Assembly: GCA_015680685.1 (NCBI GenBank)
Contig: MNCI01011963.1
Coordinates: forward strand, 164,125-211,473
Length of the DNA: 47,349 bases
Source: Gnetum montanum
Lineage: Eukaryota; Streptophyta; Gnetopsida; Gnetales; Gnetaceae
Reading direction: 5' to 3'
A model generated the notes under the pieces. That model saw nothing but the letters and a program-made list of their open reading frames with translations, was not told the origin of the DNA and searched no databases. The number at the start of each line of letters is the position of its first letter. Positions within the stretch are counted from its first letter, which is position 1. The position numbers were made by a program, and so were the translations under genes. Of this stretch, positions 21,846 through 34,235 are shown one piece after another.

Positions 21846-22240
21846 TGCTAACATGGTACTACTTATTTATGTTCTTTCCTACCTACTCTCAAATAAAAAT
21901 AAAAATTAGAGGACAAAAGAGAAGCCAAGAAGAAACTCATACAAAAGTATAGAAAGAGAAGAGAAATTTTAAAACAACAAGGAAGAAAGACCTAATGGTT
22001 TTGGGGATGTCATTACAAGTTTCCATTCTTACAACCAATCTTGAAAAACCTCCCCTCTAGAATAGGAAAATGAGGAGACTTTGCACTTGTTCAAAAGCAT
22101 CCATATGAGTTATCACTTCCTACTAAAGGTTTCCTTTAAATAAAAAGAGAAACAAAAGAGAGAACTATTTAGGAATTCACTTGAAAGATCAACTATTGAA
22201 TAATGTCACCTTGAACTAACAATGGAATAAAATTAGCTAG
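21846..22240. other. A/T-rich spacer, nothing recognised
   Basis: Purine-rich A/T sequence with no coding text on either strand; possibly the 3' tail region of the adjacent minus-strand LINE remnant. Confidence 0.3.
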
Positions 22241-22249
22241 AGAATCTTT

Positions 22250-22870
22250 ACGAAAAACTCTATTACATCAAAATTTCCAAATGGCATAAAGGATAAGAGA
22301 ATGAAAGCAACACCAAGTATGAAGCAAAAATCCTTGAAGTTGAGGGGTGCTACCAAATAAAACTTCATCCAATCCTAGTTGAAAACCATGTAAATACCTG
22401 CTACACCAAGTCCAAGAGTTATCAGGAAAGGGATAAGTGAAAAAAACATTAGGTGAACATATCTTCCATGTTGCAGATAAGACATTTTGGGTAATGAACA
22501 TATAAATGAGAGCATTAAATACTAATAAACAAACCTTGATGAATCAAATACCATGGAGAATGTCTAATTTTTGAAGGAGCATGACCATTCCATATTTTCT
22601 GAATTGGTTGCTTTCATACTTGCACATTGTGATTAACCTTTCAAAGATAATTAAATCTTGACAAGATATTAATGTTAGAACTAATAAGAGTATACACAAT
22701 CTTAGACCAATATGAAAAAACATAATGGTCATTAATCCAAGAAAAAGCAAGAAAATTATTATAAGAATCTTAAATAGCTACACTTCTATTCAAACTATCT
22801 AAAAGATTAAAAAAACGGTAGATTTTTTAGAAACATTGATACCATAGAGACTTGTTGAGGCCAACCTCAC
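22250..22870 (-). pseudogene. LINE 3' fragment (zinc-binding RT C-terminal region)
   Basis: Broken minus-strand frames give text typical of the end of plant L1-type ORF2: VWKQPIQKIWNGHAPSKIRH, then (different frame) CSPNVFFTYPFPDNSWTWCS and LGLDEVLFGSTPQLQGFLL followed by FHSLILYAIWKF. From family knowledge, this is the zf-RVT region after the reverse transcriptase, where CPFC..E...H.F..C..S..VW patterns sit. Several stops and frameshifts. The segment could belong to the same LINE as the RT remnant at 36470-37330. Confidence 0.6.
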
Positions 22871-23980
22871 CCATGCCAAGCACAGGGCCACAATCAACAA
22901 CACACAACATCTAATGCTCACATTAATCAAACAAATACATACAACAACTAATGTCTCATATGGCACATGTGTCACATTCATGAAAAGCTTTGAAGACTTA
23001 GAGATGCAACTTTAGAGACTTGGAGATGCAAAAACGTGTATTCGAAATGCAATTGACACATGAACGTGTTTGGAAACACTAATGAAACATGAGCTAGATA
23101 TTTAATTATTTATATATAAAATATATAAAAATTTAATATGATACTTCTATACATAAAAAAATGTGGAGAAGTAATTTAAGTAATCATTATTACATCCAAA
23201 TCACGTATATTAGTAAAATTGTCATATTAATACATAATTCCTCATTTTTAAAGCATTTATCCTTATCTCATTAAATAGGTTTAATATTTATAAAAATACA
23301 TAGGAGAAGAGGTGTTCCATCATGGTAATTATTTATATTTTTTTATCATTTATTCTCATTTGGATGCCTTGTCATGTACCTAACCACCATTCAATAATTT
23401 ACATTTTCGTTGTATAGGCCATTTTTATTGTCTTTTGTGACTTGTGAGCTAAATAACCATCAAATGATTTGTACGTTTTCATCCCATGACTAGGAATTTT
23501 GGTATCTAAAATGTATGAAGCGTTGAAATTTCAACGGGAAATTTTGAATTTTTATTTTGGATTTTTTATTGTACTTAAAAATTGCATAAACATTCAATTT
23601 AAATTTTTAATTAGTTTTCTTAATTCATTATTTTCAAAATGTCACATAGCCCTTTATAGTTGAGACTATTCTTGGGTTTTTGTACCCATACGGGAGGTGC
23701 CCTAGGTGATAGTCTCCTAAAATGAGTTTTTCCCACATGTTGGCATGTCCAAAATTTATGCATCAACAAGACTTTAACACTCAAACCATGTAATCTAGAA
23801 ATTATGTATACAAAGAGATGAAAGGGAAAAATGCCAAGATTGCACCATGTACTACAAGGACATGGATGCTTAATAGCCCTTGGTTCATTGTTAATGGGAA
23901 TCCATTAAGGAGAAATCTTATCAAGCATAGATGTAGAAACAATAATATTATTGAAGTTCAAAAACCTTCTGATAAAACTC
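22871..23980. other. Spacer, nothing recognised
   Basis: A/T-rich. An open + frame (23818-24042) starts in spacer and runs across the start of the split LTR, so it is not a gene. A small duplication (ACTTAGAGATGCAA / ACTTGGAGATGCAA near 22998-23030) is present. Confidence 0.4.
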
Positions 23981-24612
23981 TATGGAGCGATGGAGCATCC
24001 AAGACTCTACCATACAAGTCACAAGTGCTTACACATGACTAGATTGTAATCCGCAAATGGACAATGTTATTATGATAAGGGTTGATATTAAGCTTGTGAT
24101 CATTGTCTTCCCACTTTGAGCTAGTGAAGTACAAGTGTATGCTTTAGCTCGTAGTGAGGCGTATGATTAACTAATGTTGTCAAGCCCCTATGTGCTCCTA
24201 AAGTAAACATGATTGAATAAGTTCTAAGTCTAATAAGCTAAGAAAACATAAACCTAACTTAGCCTAATGTGATGGGAATTTGATCCTAGTCTACTATAAA
24301 TGCCTTGGACTTATGTAGCTATCATTAGGAATTACCAAGTGGAATAACTACTAGGCGAACCAAGCAATGCCACTACTGGGTTACTAAATAGCCACACTTA
24401 GCACTTGAAACCATTTGTATCCATTTTGCTTACTAATGATGTACAAAATAAGGTGCTTTGAAAATTAAAGTGTTAAGCTAAGAAAACAATAAAAATTATG
24501 CTAAGTAAGCAAATAAAACTATGTGGATGCTACAATGATGGAAAGTAATCTCAATCTTTATTTCCATTCATGAATAAAGATGTCATTCAATTGCTAAACA
24601 TTACATTGTGGA
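23981..24612 (-). mobile_element. Split solo LTR, left part
   Basis: Matches the family LTR in reverse orientation: compare GAGCGATGG..CATCCAAGACTC (23985 on) with AAGTGATGGAATAATCCAACACCC (24618 on), and GAGTGCTCACGC / AAGTGCTTACAC further in. The shared text continues to the GTGGA ending at 24612, where the full-length element begins. It resumes at 35142. Five bases before it are AACTC (23976-23980). Confidence 0.7.
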
Positions 24613-25477
24613 TGATAAGTGATGGAATAATCCAACACCCAACCATATCAGGTACGAGTGCTCACGCATAGCCTGGTTGAATTCCATGAACAAGGCAATG
24701 TAATTATGTTAGTAATTAGTTAAAGTTTGGGATCGTTGTCTTCCCACGTGGAGCTAGTGTAATCCATGCGTATGGTTTAGCTCTCAATGAGGTGTATGAT
24801 AAGTGATGTTGTATTGGCCATAAATCCTAGCTATAATGATAAAGTGTGAAAATAATGCTAAGTTTAAGGAAAATGGTAAAACAATCTACTCTATCCTAGA
24901 GCAATGAGCAACCATTCCTAGCTTGTCGTATATGTCTTGGGCTCATGTAACCATTACTAGGATTACCAAGTGAGTTCACTACTGAGCGAATCAAGTGAAA
25001 CCATTATTAGGTTATCAAATGATTATACTTAATGCTTGAAATCACTATTAGGTCATACTCATTTTGCTTTACTATGAACAAGAAAAGTAAAGTACTTAGA
25101 AATATAACTGATTAAACTAAGGAAATAGTAAGAATTATGCTAAGTAAAATAATAAAGTTAAGTGGATGCTGCAATGATGGAAAGCAATCTTGATCTTTAT
25201 TTCCATCATGAATTGTTTCCAAGTACACTTCACTTAAATAAAGACTCCAGACAGTTGCTCAACATCACACTATAGGCATTCACTCTCTATTGCTAAAACT
25301 ACAAAAACAAACTACAAGCATCTACTTAAGGATGAAAATAAAATTTATTCAACTATGTTCCTAAGTATCTTATTTATAGGCTAGCACATATGCAGCAATA
25401 TCAGATATCAAACATTGAAGCTTGTGCCCCGATATCAGGGATCTGATATTGTGGCCATGACAAAACATGATTTATCA
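24613..25477 (-). repeat. 3' LTR of the full-length element, 865 bp
   Basis: Minus-strand sequence runs from TGATAAATCATG (at 25477) to ACTTATCA (24613), so the ends form a 6-bp inverted repeat TGATAA/TTATCA. Contains a TATA box (CCTATAAATAAG, minus, near 25369-25380), poly(A) signal AATAAA (minus, 25196-25201) and GATATC-type motifs upstream of the TATA box (25402-25450). Aligns along its length with 34256-35141. Confidence 0.88.
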
Positions 25478-25489
25478 TACCCACACAAC
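25478..25489 (-). other. Polypurine tract of the full-length element
   Basis: GTTGTGTGGGTA on the minus strand, directly before the 3' LTR. Not purely purine, but same place and G-rich end as the GTGGGGATA tract of the + strand copy. Confidence 0.5.
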
Positions 25490-25689
25490 TAACTGAAAAC
25501 TCATCCTCAAGTTAAAACAAAATGAGGATAGAGTTCCTTGCAAAATTAGGAGGTAGATTTACATGATACTGACTACTATATATATGACTCATGAATGTTG
25601 CAATGGTGTTTTACAAAAAATTTACACAAGACATGACATGATAATTCTAACAAGAAACAAAATTTGGTGAAACTTGATGTAGTTTAGGT

Positions 25690-28403
25690 AGTTCCTAGTG
25701 GTAGTGGCTCTTCCATCGGTTACTTTCCCTTGTCACCAAGCTTCTAGAATTTGTATTAATTTAAGAGTGCCTAAAGCTTTTCCTCATCTATTCTTGGGTC
25801 ATGTGCCATTCATGCTTATTGTGTAATGTGTGATGAAGCAAGTACATCCCATGGGCATGGTAGCTACAGAAACATCTGATTAACCTTAACATACCAAGCT
25901 ACAAATTGCCTTCTCTCCTTTTCAAATGCTCTAGCCTTCTTACATAATTCATGATAATCGATCAACCTTCTGGTTAGGTTTACTGCGACATCTTTCTACC
26001 CATGGTAGCTAGCCTTCACTACTTCCAATTCAGAGTTTGCAACTTGGAGTTTTTGTAAAGCATCTTTTTGATCCGCAAACTCTTTCTCATACAATGCGTA
26101 CATGGCTACTACTTGTTGTTCTAGCTCATTTTTTGGCCTACCTTCTATTGACATGGACAAGTTAGTGTAACAAAGGTTAACGTTCCCCATGTACTTTTTT
26201 AGGTCTTCGATCAACAAGTCTTTATTTTTCACTTCCTTCTTGTGAACATGGGCATAGCTATCCAAGATAGGCTACTAGTTAAAATTTTGTGCTAAAATGG
26301 AGCTAATTCTGTCTTTGGCCATCTAGATCTCTTTCTCATTGAGCTACTTGTACAATCCTACCTAGTCACAGAAGTGTTCCTTGAGCCTTTCGTGTTTCTT
26401 TCTCTTGTTCTACCATGTGCTGATTTCAATGGTTGACTTTTGATAGATGGTGCATACCTTCTCCATTGCGAGGGTTCTATTTTCTCTTATGAGGTAGCTC
26501 ATGTCTTGTTTTATCCTCACTAGTTATTTTTTTAACTAGTGGGTGCTTTCTTCTAGGGGTTTTTTCTATCTTTTATAGTGGTCAACCTCATATTATCACC
26601 AGCATGTTGTTTATTTTCTTCTTGAACTATGATGAGTACCTTAGCATGTGCATACGTTTGAGCTTCTACTATAGAGGCATTCCACATTGCTTTCTTCTTC
26701 TCTATTGCCATTTGTTTATTCTGCTCAATTAGGTTTTTCATTTGCTTGATCTTGAACTAATTCTATCTAGTCAGGTGCAATGAATTATGTAGGATCTCTA
26801 TGTTCAACTTTCAGGGCTGTGAGCTCTTCTTGGAGTCTACGGATTTCTACTTCTACATGCTCTACCTTGGTTTCTACCATAACCAATTTATCCTTGGTAG
26901 CCATTAACTCCAACTGTACTATAGTGACATTACTTGGGACGTCAAAAAATGTTTTCATTACTTGCCTAGTCTACAGTAGTCAATCATGCACCTCTTCATG
27001 GTTAGCAGGAGTCATTGAGGTTTTGGCTAACATTTGAGCATCTTTGGCTCTAGTTAGATCTGTTGATCACACAACAAGTACACTGAAAGACTCTTTGATA
27101 TGATCTTTAAATATCTCTACTACTCCCACTGCATGATGGTGTTGCATTACCATAACTATAGTTCCTTCTCCAGTCTATAGCACTACTTGGAAGAATGTAG
27201 CATTTTCAAAGATCTATTGTGACCATTGGTCCCCTCATCTTAACTGTAGTAATATTTTTCCACTTCTAGGATCTACTAAAATTGTGGATTGTGTGGCACT
27301 ATTGATAACTCTATAAAGGTTGGCTTCCTCCCTTGTTCTCTAGTTAATGGTCTTTGCAATCTATTGCAAATGACTCATGGATGGTCGATAGTCCTACGAT
27401 GGTAGCGACAAGACTTGTTGTTGTTGCTATTGTTTTTTTTGCTCCTATTGTAGCTCTTTCTCTTATTCCTATTGCTCTTCATCCTAATCCTTTCTGGGGT
27501 GGTGCTAGTTTGAGTAATTCAACATCTGAACCATTCTAGGCTTTCCTGGAAATATCATTGGTGTATCCCAGGATTCCGACTTGCTTGCATAGCTTCCTGA
27601 TAAGGCAAGAAAATGGAAATTTTGGCTTCCTTTCTTTCTTCAAACAACCTCTAAATCTCCATAAAGTAGAGTTATGTGATATTGGTTTTGTATTTTCCCA
27701 TCAAGATCACACTTCCTCTAGCCACATAGGTGGATAGCCTATTTAATCATTTGGTTAAGGAAAGGGGTAGAGGCCAATTTTAAAATAGATCCACTCCTCC
27801 AGAGTTAGCCCACTATATTCCTTATCTTCCTTGACATATGCCCATTTTAACCATAATTTCCTAGTTTTAGCATCTAATCTTGTTGACAAATGTGTTAATT
27901 TTTTCCCTTTCATTTGGTATGTTCAGAGCTTTTGCTATTGTCTTGACTAAGTATGAGACAAAGATTCCTCCAATGTTAACTATGGTTCCCTCTTCTTTGT
28001 TATGCCAAAATTGATAGGTTTCTCCAAGGTACCATTTGCCACTATTAGCTAGGATAGGACACAATGGTAATGCCTTAAGTTATGTCTTTATTGCTTCTGG
28101 AGTAAATTCCATGAACAAGCCAAAGTTCATCTCCATAATAAAGGTGGTTAGAATTGACCTCTCTTGAATAACTTGGAGGTATTCTTGTGACAACATGAGA
28201 CGTTTTCCTTGCACTTGCGATTCCTTGATCTCTCCTTTAGCCAATTATCCCATAGCAAAAGTTTCTTGATGAATACTAAATGATTGGGCTTCCTGCTCCT
28301 CATGTTTTGGTTCTTGTCCTTTGGTTCAACCTCTACCTTAGCCTCTTGGTCATTTTCTTACACCTTATGAAGGTCCTCCTTGTGCTCCTCTCTTTGGGAC
28401 CAT
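25690..28403 (-). pseudogene. Element-encoded ORF: plant-transposon-protein-like region plus coiled coil
   Basis: The ATG at 28403-28401 follows TTGCAG, a good splice acceptor. The first ~140 codons read in one frame with scattered stops (MVPKRGAQGGPS.., MNFGLFMEFTPEAIKT, SGKWYLGETYQFWHN, FVSYLVKTIAKALNIP). At 27640-27560 it gives KFPFSCLIRKLCKQVGILGY. The 25996-26265 segment is open for 89 residues and strongly charged (coiled-coil-like: VAMYALYEKEF, LQKLQVANSELEVV). Near 25880-25780 comes QFVAWYVKV then PWDV, a motif also conserved in the + strand copy. Function unknown; the first region resembles the domain called 'putative plant transposon protein', from memory. Decayed by stops and frameshifts. 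Confidence 0.68.
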
Positions 28404-28757
28404 CTGCAATCAATCAAGAATTTAGAATTACTAAGGTATTCTCATATATTCTTAACAGTTTCATACCTTACTCATACCCTTAGTTACATTAAGTTCTTAG
28501 TTTATTGTGATTGTAGAGTTAGAAAAACTTCAAAAAGTTACCCCATAAGTGTTGATTTTCTTATAACCCTTCACAATTATCTATTCTATTCATATTTGTG
28601 ACTCATAATGATGGTTATGATTCCTTAAAAGCATTATTTAAGTGTTCTAGCATTAATATGATTAATTTTTCATTAAAAATTTCAATTTTCCTTCCATCCT
28701 TACCCTTAAAATGCCTTCCAACTATTAGCAATTTTTTGTAAAAATGGCTCATATTTT
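28404..28757 (-). other. Putative leader intron, donor lost
   Basis: By comparison with 11779-12080 of the other copy, this is the intron between the internal promoter's leader and the ORF. The acceptor is intact. The donor position after GCTAGTGAAG (ending 28758) reads AA instead of GT. Confidence 0.4.
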
Positions 28758-28939
28758 CTTCACTAGCACTGCCCACAACTAAGTTGAGCACTTCAAGATC
28801 AAATAAATTAGAAAATCATGAAAATAGAAGTGGTAACATGCAAGATGTAGCTTAGGAAAGCTAGGAGGTTAGGGCTCTGATTAGAGAAGAAAATGTAAAA
28901 AAGCTCCCCTCGATTCAAATGAAAATGAGGAAAATTTCG

Positions 28940-29000
28940 CAAAGTCTTTGCCTATATATAGGTTTTGTATGCCTTGATATCAGGGATCCGATATCAAGGC
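28940..29000 (-). promoter_or_regulatory. Internal promoter: palindromic TATA box plus dyad
   Basis: CCTATATATAGG at 28951-28962, identical to 11624-11635 of the other copy. Just upstream on the minus strand, GCCTTGATATC (28971-28981) and GATATCAAGGC (28990-29000) are a perfect 11-bp inverted repeat around the 8-base AGGGATCC. The same GATATC..GGATC..GATAT arrangement occurs in the LTR U3 at 25431-25450. Confidence 0.65.
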
Positions 29001-31100
29001 CCAAAAATTTTCATTTTCCATTAAGTTATGAGGATAAAATTTGATTTTTAGTGAATATTAGGAAGGTTTAGAGTAGAATCAAAGGATCTTGGATGATAGA
29101 TGATGCATATTTCATAAGATAGTGTGTAAATAAGGAATCTTGGGCTATGAAAGTTCATAAGATGGATAAGAAAGATAATGAATCCATGTTGTCTAAACAA
29201 ATGGTTTGAATGATAGAAGAATTTTTATTGACATTTGTTAATACTGTAAGGTTCAAGATGATGTGGAATTGCTTGGCAGGTATAAGATACAATAGATATA
29301 CAATTGGACCCTCCCCAAAGCAAGCTCTAGCCCTTAATGCCCTTATATAACCACACCTAAAAGTGTCCTTAAGCACTTAAGAAGTTGAATGTAATGCATA
29401 CCTATTTAGCAAAACACACATGTTAGTATCACCAAATTGAGAAAATTACACTATGTTATACAAAATCACAAGATATGACTATTCTTACAGTGAGATGAAG
29501 TGGACTTAGAAGGGATCGCAGAAATCGAGATGTGAGGTATCTTACCATAGGCATAATGAATTCTTGTGTTTTATTAGTGGTTAAAGTAATCACTAGCCTT
29601 TCTATTCAACATTCAAACCAAGTCTAGGCCACATGACCATGACATCGCATTGTTTCATCACTTGGATTTACAACCATAAGAGTATCACAATTGCAAGGAG
29701 TATCGTCTCTTGGCATATTATCTAAGGGAGGAGTTTATTTATGGTACTTTTTTTTTATTTTTTAGATTTCTGAGAAGCCACCTACCTTCAGGCATGGGTA
29801 ACATGTCTTTCCAATGGGAGCCCAAAAATTTATTCTGTGCTCTTTTATTTTTATTTGTGTTAACCTTTTAAGGCAACACTTATTTTACTCTTACTTCCAT
29901 TTTTCGTTAGATCTACAAGGATATAATACAACATTAGCAACAAGATAGAACTCAAAAAAGTAGTCCAAGAGAATCCATAAATCCCCTTGATGTCACACCC
30001 TTTACATTCCTACTTGGTTCTTCACTTTTTAGTCTAGGCATAATGATCAGAAGTTTATTCTTAGCTATATGATGGAAACAAATATCATTATGGCCATGGT
30101 AAGAACATCTTATTAATGGAATGGATGGTGTGGCCTCGTTATTCAAATAGTCAATTTACATTCCTACTTGGTTCTTCACTTTTCGGTCCAAGCATAATGA
30201 TCATAGGTTTATTCTTAACTATATGATGGAAAAGAATATCATTATGGCCATGGTAAGAACCTCTTATTAATGAAATGGATGGTGTGGCCTTAATATTCAA
30301 ATAATCAATCCCTTATGACTTGATAACATAGAAAAATCTTCACCTTATTAAACTACATCTTGCCTTTATTCTTAATGTGTTTTATTAAGAATCAAAAATT
30401 ATGTGCAAAGAAAATAGAAACAAAGTATGAAAAAGGTGTAAAGAACAAAAGATATCAAAGAATGAAAAATGTTAAAGAATATCACAAATTTAAGAAATAA
30501 AAAGTGTGAAAGAATAAGAAGATATCAAATAATGTAAAAAAATATAAAAGAATAGGAAAAATTATATTGAGAAATAGGAAAAGTAAAAAGAATTGTGAAA
30601 CAAAAAATGAAAAATCACTTATTAATTTTGAAATCAAGGTAAAGTGTCTCCCCCAAGACTAAACTCATAGGTGAGTATTTGGAAAATGCTCCCTAGGTCT
30701 CCTGGGTCATACACTTTAGGTGATTCACTTACCATCTTTGTTGATTTACTTTTCTTTTATTATTCAATATGATCTTGATGGTAGTTGAGTTTTTATCATC
30801 TAAGTCGTTAGTTTCTTTTCCTATTTGTGTATGATTATGAGATAGTATTTCCATTTTTGGGTTCTTAGTTGGAGTCATTTTCCTAGAGTGGGAATTAATA
30901 AATGAGTCAAATTATTCCACACATATTTTGAATGGTTGAAGGTTCTTAGTTGTTGACCACATAGTGTCTTTTGATGTGGTGATCCCTACTCTTTCTTTTG
31001 CACACACTTGTTTTTCATTGTTGCTGTGAACTAGCATGAAAATTGTGTTAACATTCTGAATGATCGGTCCATGACTGCATCCTTCTCTTTTTGTAGTAAT
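29001..31100 (-). other. Internal noncoding spacer of the full-length element
   Basis: Lies between protease and the internal promoter, where an autonomous Ty3 element would carry RT, RNase H and integrase. No such motifs were found on the minus strand. It contains the 154-bp duplication and an A-rich stretch (30380-30600, repeated AAGAATAAGAAAAT-like words). Confidence 0.55.
30001..30308. repeat. 154-bp tandem duplication
   Basis: Two adjacent copies, 30001-30154 and 30155-30308, start TTTACATTCCTACTTGG and end TTCAAATARTCAAT. They differ by scattered substitutions. Located in the noncoding spacer of the full-length element. Confidence 0.9.
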
Positions 31101-31109
31101 GCATGGGAT

Positions 31110-31480
31110 TCACTATGTACGTATGGCTCCATGCTTATCCTCCTTAGAGATCTCAACAAATAGATCTTTCATACTTAGCTTAGCATCAATTGTGCTAAGA
31201 CATGTTCTCCCCATGATAATTGGAAATTCCTTTTTAGCTTTTTTTACATCAATCACTAGAAAATCTACCAAATAAGATCTCCCATTGACAATGGTTACCA
31301 TGTCCTTAATCTATCCCAAGGGAATGGCAATAGATTGATCTACAAGCTCTAATCTAATATTACATTCCTTCTATGGTGGGAGTTTCCATGCTTGATATGT
31401 TTTGTAAGAGATCAAATTCACCTTGGAACCTAAGTCTAATAGAGCTTTTAATGGCAAATTTTTAGCAACTCATAAATAGA
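31110..31480 (-). pseudogene. Retropepsin-like protease of the full-length element
   Basis: Minus-strand text KALLDLGSKVNLISYKTY holds the aspartic protease active-site motif (D-L-G-S in place of D-T-G-A/S; the catalytic Asp is kept). It continues VDQSIAIPLG, then YLVDFLVIDVKKAKKEFPI and IMGRTCLST, matching the plant Ty3 pattern of a flap region and an (I/L)(I/L)GRPFL-type helix. The 3' end (31113-31301) is open for 62 residues; there are stops further upstream. It would process the Gag polyprotein. Confidence 0.75.
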
Positions 31481-31639
31481 TCGAAGGAACTCTTAGATCA
31501 ATTCTCTTCTTAGGGAGTGGCCCTACCTTAATCCAATCTGTGACTATTTCTATAAGCATGATAGTTTGCATGTTTTTGTTAAATGATGTTAGAATCTTGT
31601 TGTTGGTAGCTTAATCTAATGTAGGAGAAGTTGGTCATG

Positions 31640-34121
31640 ATGAAGTTCTAACTCTACCAGCCTTTTTTGGACTTGTCCTAAAGAAAGGACATTTCTTTGT
31701 TTAGACCTTAGTGTTGTTGGTAGGATCCTCTTCTTGTATATTTACTACCCTTGCAACTCTCCTCTGTTGTGGTTGTAATGGTAATTCTCCTTACATAGCA
31801 GGTAATGGCCCTAGTGGCAAAGGATTTAAAGGGGGATTTGATGGGCCAACTATTGGTGAATGTGCATGAGGACACTAATCCATCCTTAGAGCAATAGGGA
31901 TGTAGTATTTTGGTGGATAATAAGGAGAATAATTTTGAATGAATGTGTTTCTTAGAGATATTGGATACTAAAAATACTATCCATAAGTTTTTATTTACCT
32001 ATATGGATATTTTTTCCTTGGTGGTGGCATTTCCCATGTTTGCAGTTGCTACCACTACTGCTAATATTACTCTTGTGGTTGAGGGTAGGCTCCATTTGGA
32101 TAATATGTTGGCTGGAATGTTTGTCTAATATTACCTTGAGGATAAGGTAGTCTTCTAGGCATTTGCTCTTTGACAAAGCTTGGATTGAGTGCATATACCC
32201 CAAATTCTTGCAAGTGTCCCATACCAAGACAACATCCCTTAGGATGTTCATACTAGCACACATTACATCCTTCCTCTTCCTCTGAACTAGATTTAGTGCA
32301 TCCTTCAATGGTAGTAGCTCTTCCTTTATGCTTATAACTTTCTTGTCCATTGGCTCTTTTCTTCTTTCTTTCCTTGCCCTTGTTAAGTGCTTATTCAGCC
32401 TTTTCTTTTATAATCTTTCAAGTTGTAGCAAACTTCTCATCCATTGAATCCCAAACTTTCTCTACCTTAGTTGCTATATCATTGACTAAGTTTTGAACAG
32501 GTAGAGTCCTTTTTCGGATGATTTCTTCCAAGGTTTCATCCTCTTGCTTATCACATAGTCATACATCTTTCTTCCTAATTGTTGGATCTCTATTATATTC
32601 TTCAGCTGACTCTCTCTTCTTAAGTTCTTCTTCCTCCTTTACTACTTGATCAATTAGCCTTTGGATGTGATGGGTTGTTAGTTCTAATAATATTCCTTGG
32701 GCATAAACCCCAAGATTTTCTCTGGTTTCACTTTGTAACCCATCCACAATATGCTTCAGTTGTTCCCTTGGTGAAACTCCATGGCCTAGGCATCTATGCA
32801 ATAATGAATAATATCTACCCATTACTATATTAAGGGTCTCATGAGTCCCTTGCTTCCATCCTTGGATCTATTTTCTTAGGCTAGACACTTGCGAATAAGT
32901 TTCATATTTATCATTAAAGAGTTTGAGAATGGTACTCTAGCATCTAATTGATTCAGGTTCTAGTGACATGTACCAATTCTCTTCCTCTTTCACAAGTGTT
33001 GTGGGAAATAGCTTTAACTTTTGCCAGTCACTTTTGACATTTTGGAGGGCATAGGAATCATGGAAAGCTTGAAGGTGATGTTGTGGATTAGCATTGTAGC
33101 CACCTTCAAATCTTGGCATATTATTCATGTTGATCCATTTAATTTGGCTATCCCTCATGTGCCTAGTTGGGATGTGAATAGCTTCCTAGATGTTGATCAT
33201 ACTACAAGTTTCCATCAAGGGTTCATCGTCTTGATCAAGTTTGTGTGCTCTATTGTAGTACCCCCTTCTAGGTTCATCCCTTTCATAATTTCTATAATCC
33301 CTTCATCTACACTACTCATACTCCTCATCTTTTAAATCTAAACGTCTCACATAATGGTCATGCCAGTTACGGTGGTCATGAGTTCTTCTTTCTTCCCTCA
33401 TGGTCCTTGTACTTTTGCCTTTTTTGTTAGAGTCTTTTGATGATCATGAGGATGCGAGTAAGGTAGTAAGAGAATATTTTTGGCTTGTCCTCCTGTGATG
33501 ACTCTGATATTCTTCTCTATGGGATCTAGCAGGAACTCTTAACCTTGAGTCCCTCCTATGTCTTGAGTCTTTTACCTCCTGTTGAAGAATCTCTACTAAT
33601 TTGAAGTATGATTTATTCTTGACAGGTTCATCTAATTGAATGATAGTTGTTTGGGATTGGAACTCACGATTGTGGTGGAGTTATTCGACAATGAATGTAT
33701 CCCCATCAAGCTTTTTCAAGACAATAGTAGAATTAATAGTCATTCCTTGGTCTTATTCATGCCTTGCCTCCATGGCATGGTGCTTTCTTAACTACTGATC
33801 AGTAAGTTCATATGGTTGGGTCATGTATTTGGTTTCATGGTATCCTTTCATTGCTTCACTTAATTTCATCCCCTTGAGAGTAGTTTGGAGCATAATGGAT
33901 GTTAAACATCTTTGTGGTAGAATGACATTCCCTTGAAGATCTCTCCACCTTAACTAGCTATCTTGATGAAAGATGAATGTGAAGCTAGGATAGTAAGAAT
34001 CATAATGATCATATGAGATCCTTGTCTACATTGGCATACTCTAGTCTTCTTCTTTTTCGATTCTATCATTGCTTCTTCATAGTTCCTTGGTAGGTGATGT
34101 TGAATTTTTGTTTAAATCCAT
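31640..34121 (-). pseudogene. Gag of the full-length element
   Basis: Starts MDLNKNSTSPTKEL at 34121, about 115 bases inside the primer binding site. A basic Arg/Ser-rich region (HRRDSRLRVPARSHREEY, near 33540) precedes the capsid-like part: MPRFEGGYNANPQHHLQAF, then WQKLKLFPTTLVKEEENWYM (33158-32937), and MGRYYSLLHRCLGHGVSPRE with HIVDGLQSETREN (32822-32559), the usual retrotransposon gag helices. A C-N-V-C..H...C zinc-knuckle-like patch follows near 32250. Several in-frame stops break it. It is the structural protein that packages element RNA. Confidence 0.75.
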
Positions 34122-34235
34122 ATTGTATTTTTAGACATTTATTTAAGTGTGCTTTGTCTTGGAATTATAAAGTTTGACTTGGTGTTCTGGGTACAGTGAA
34201 CTTTGTGAAATCAATTACTTAGCATACATTGACTT

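Noticed and set aside
22250-22870. Functional ORF in the LINE fragment
   Set aside because: Frame changes and stops throughout; only family resemblance remains.
29001-31100. Hidden reverse transcriptase or integrase in the full-length element
   Set aside because: I looked for YxDD, LPQG/MPFGL, HHCC and DFIG-type text on the minus strand here and found none. A profile search could still detect remnants I missed.
32937-33335. 104-residue + frame over the gag
   Set aside because: Antisense shadow of the gag coding sequence.
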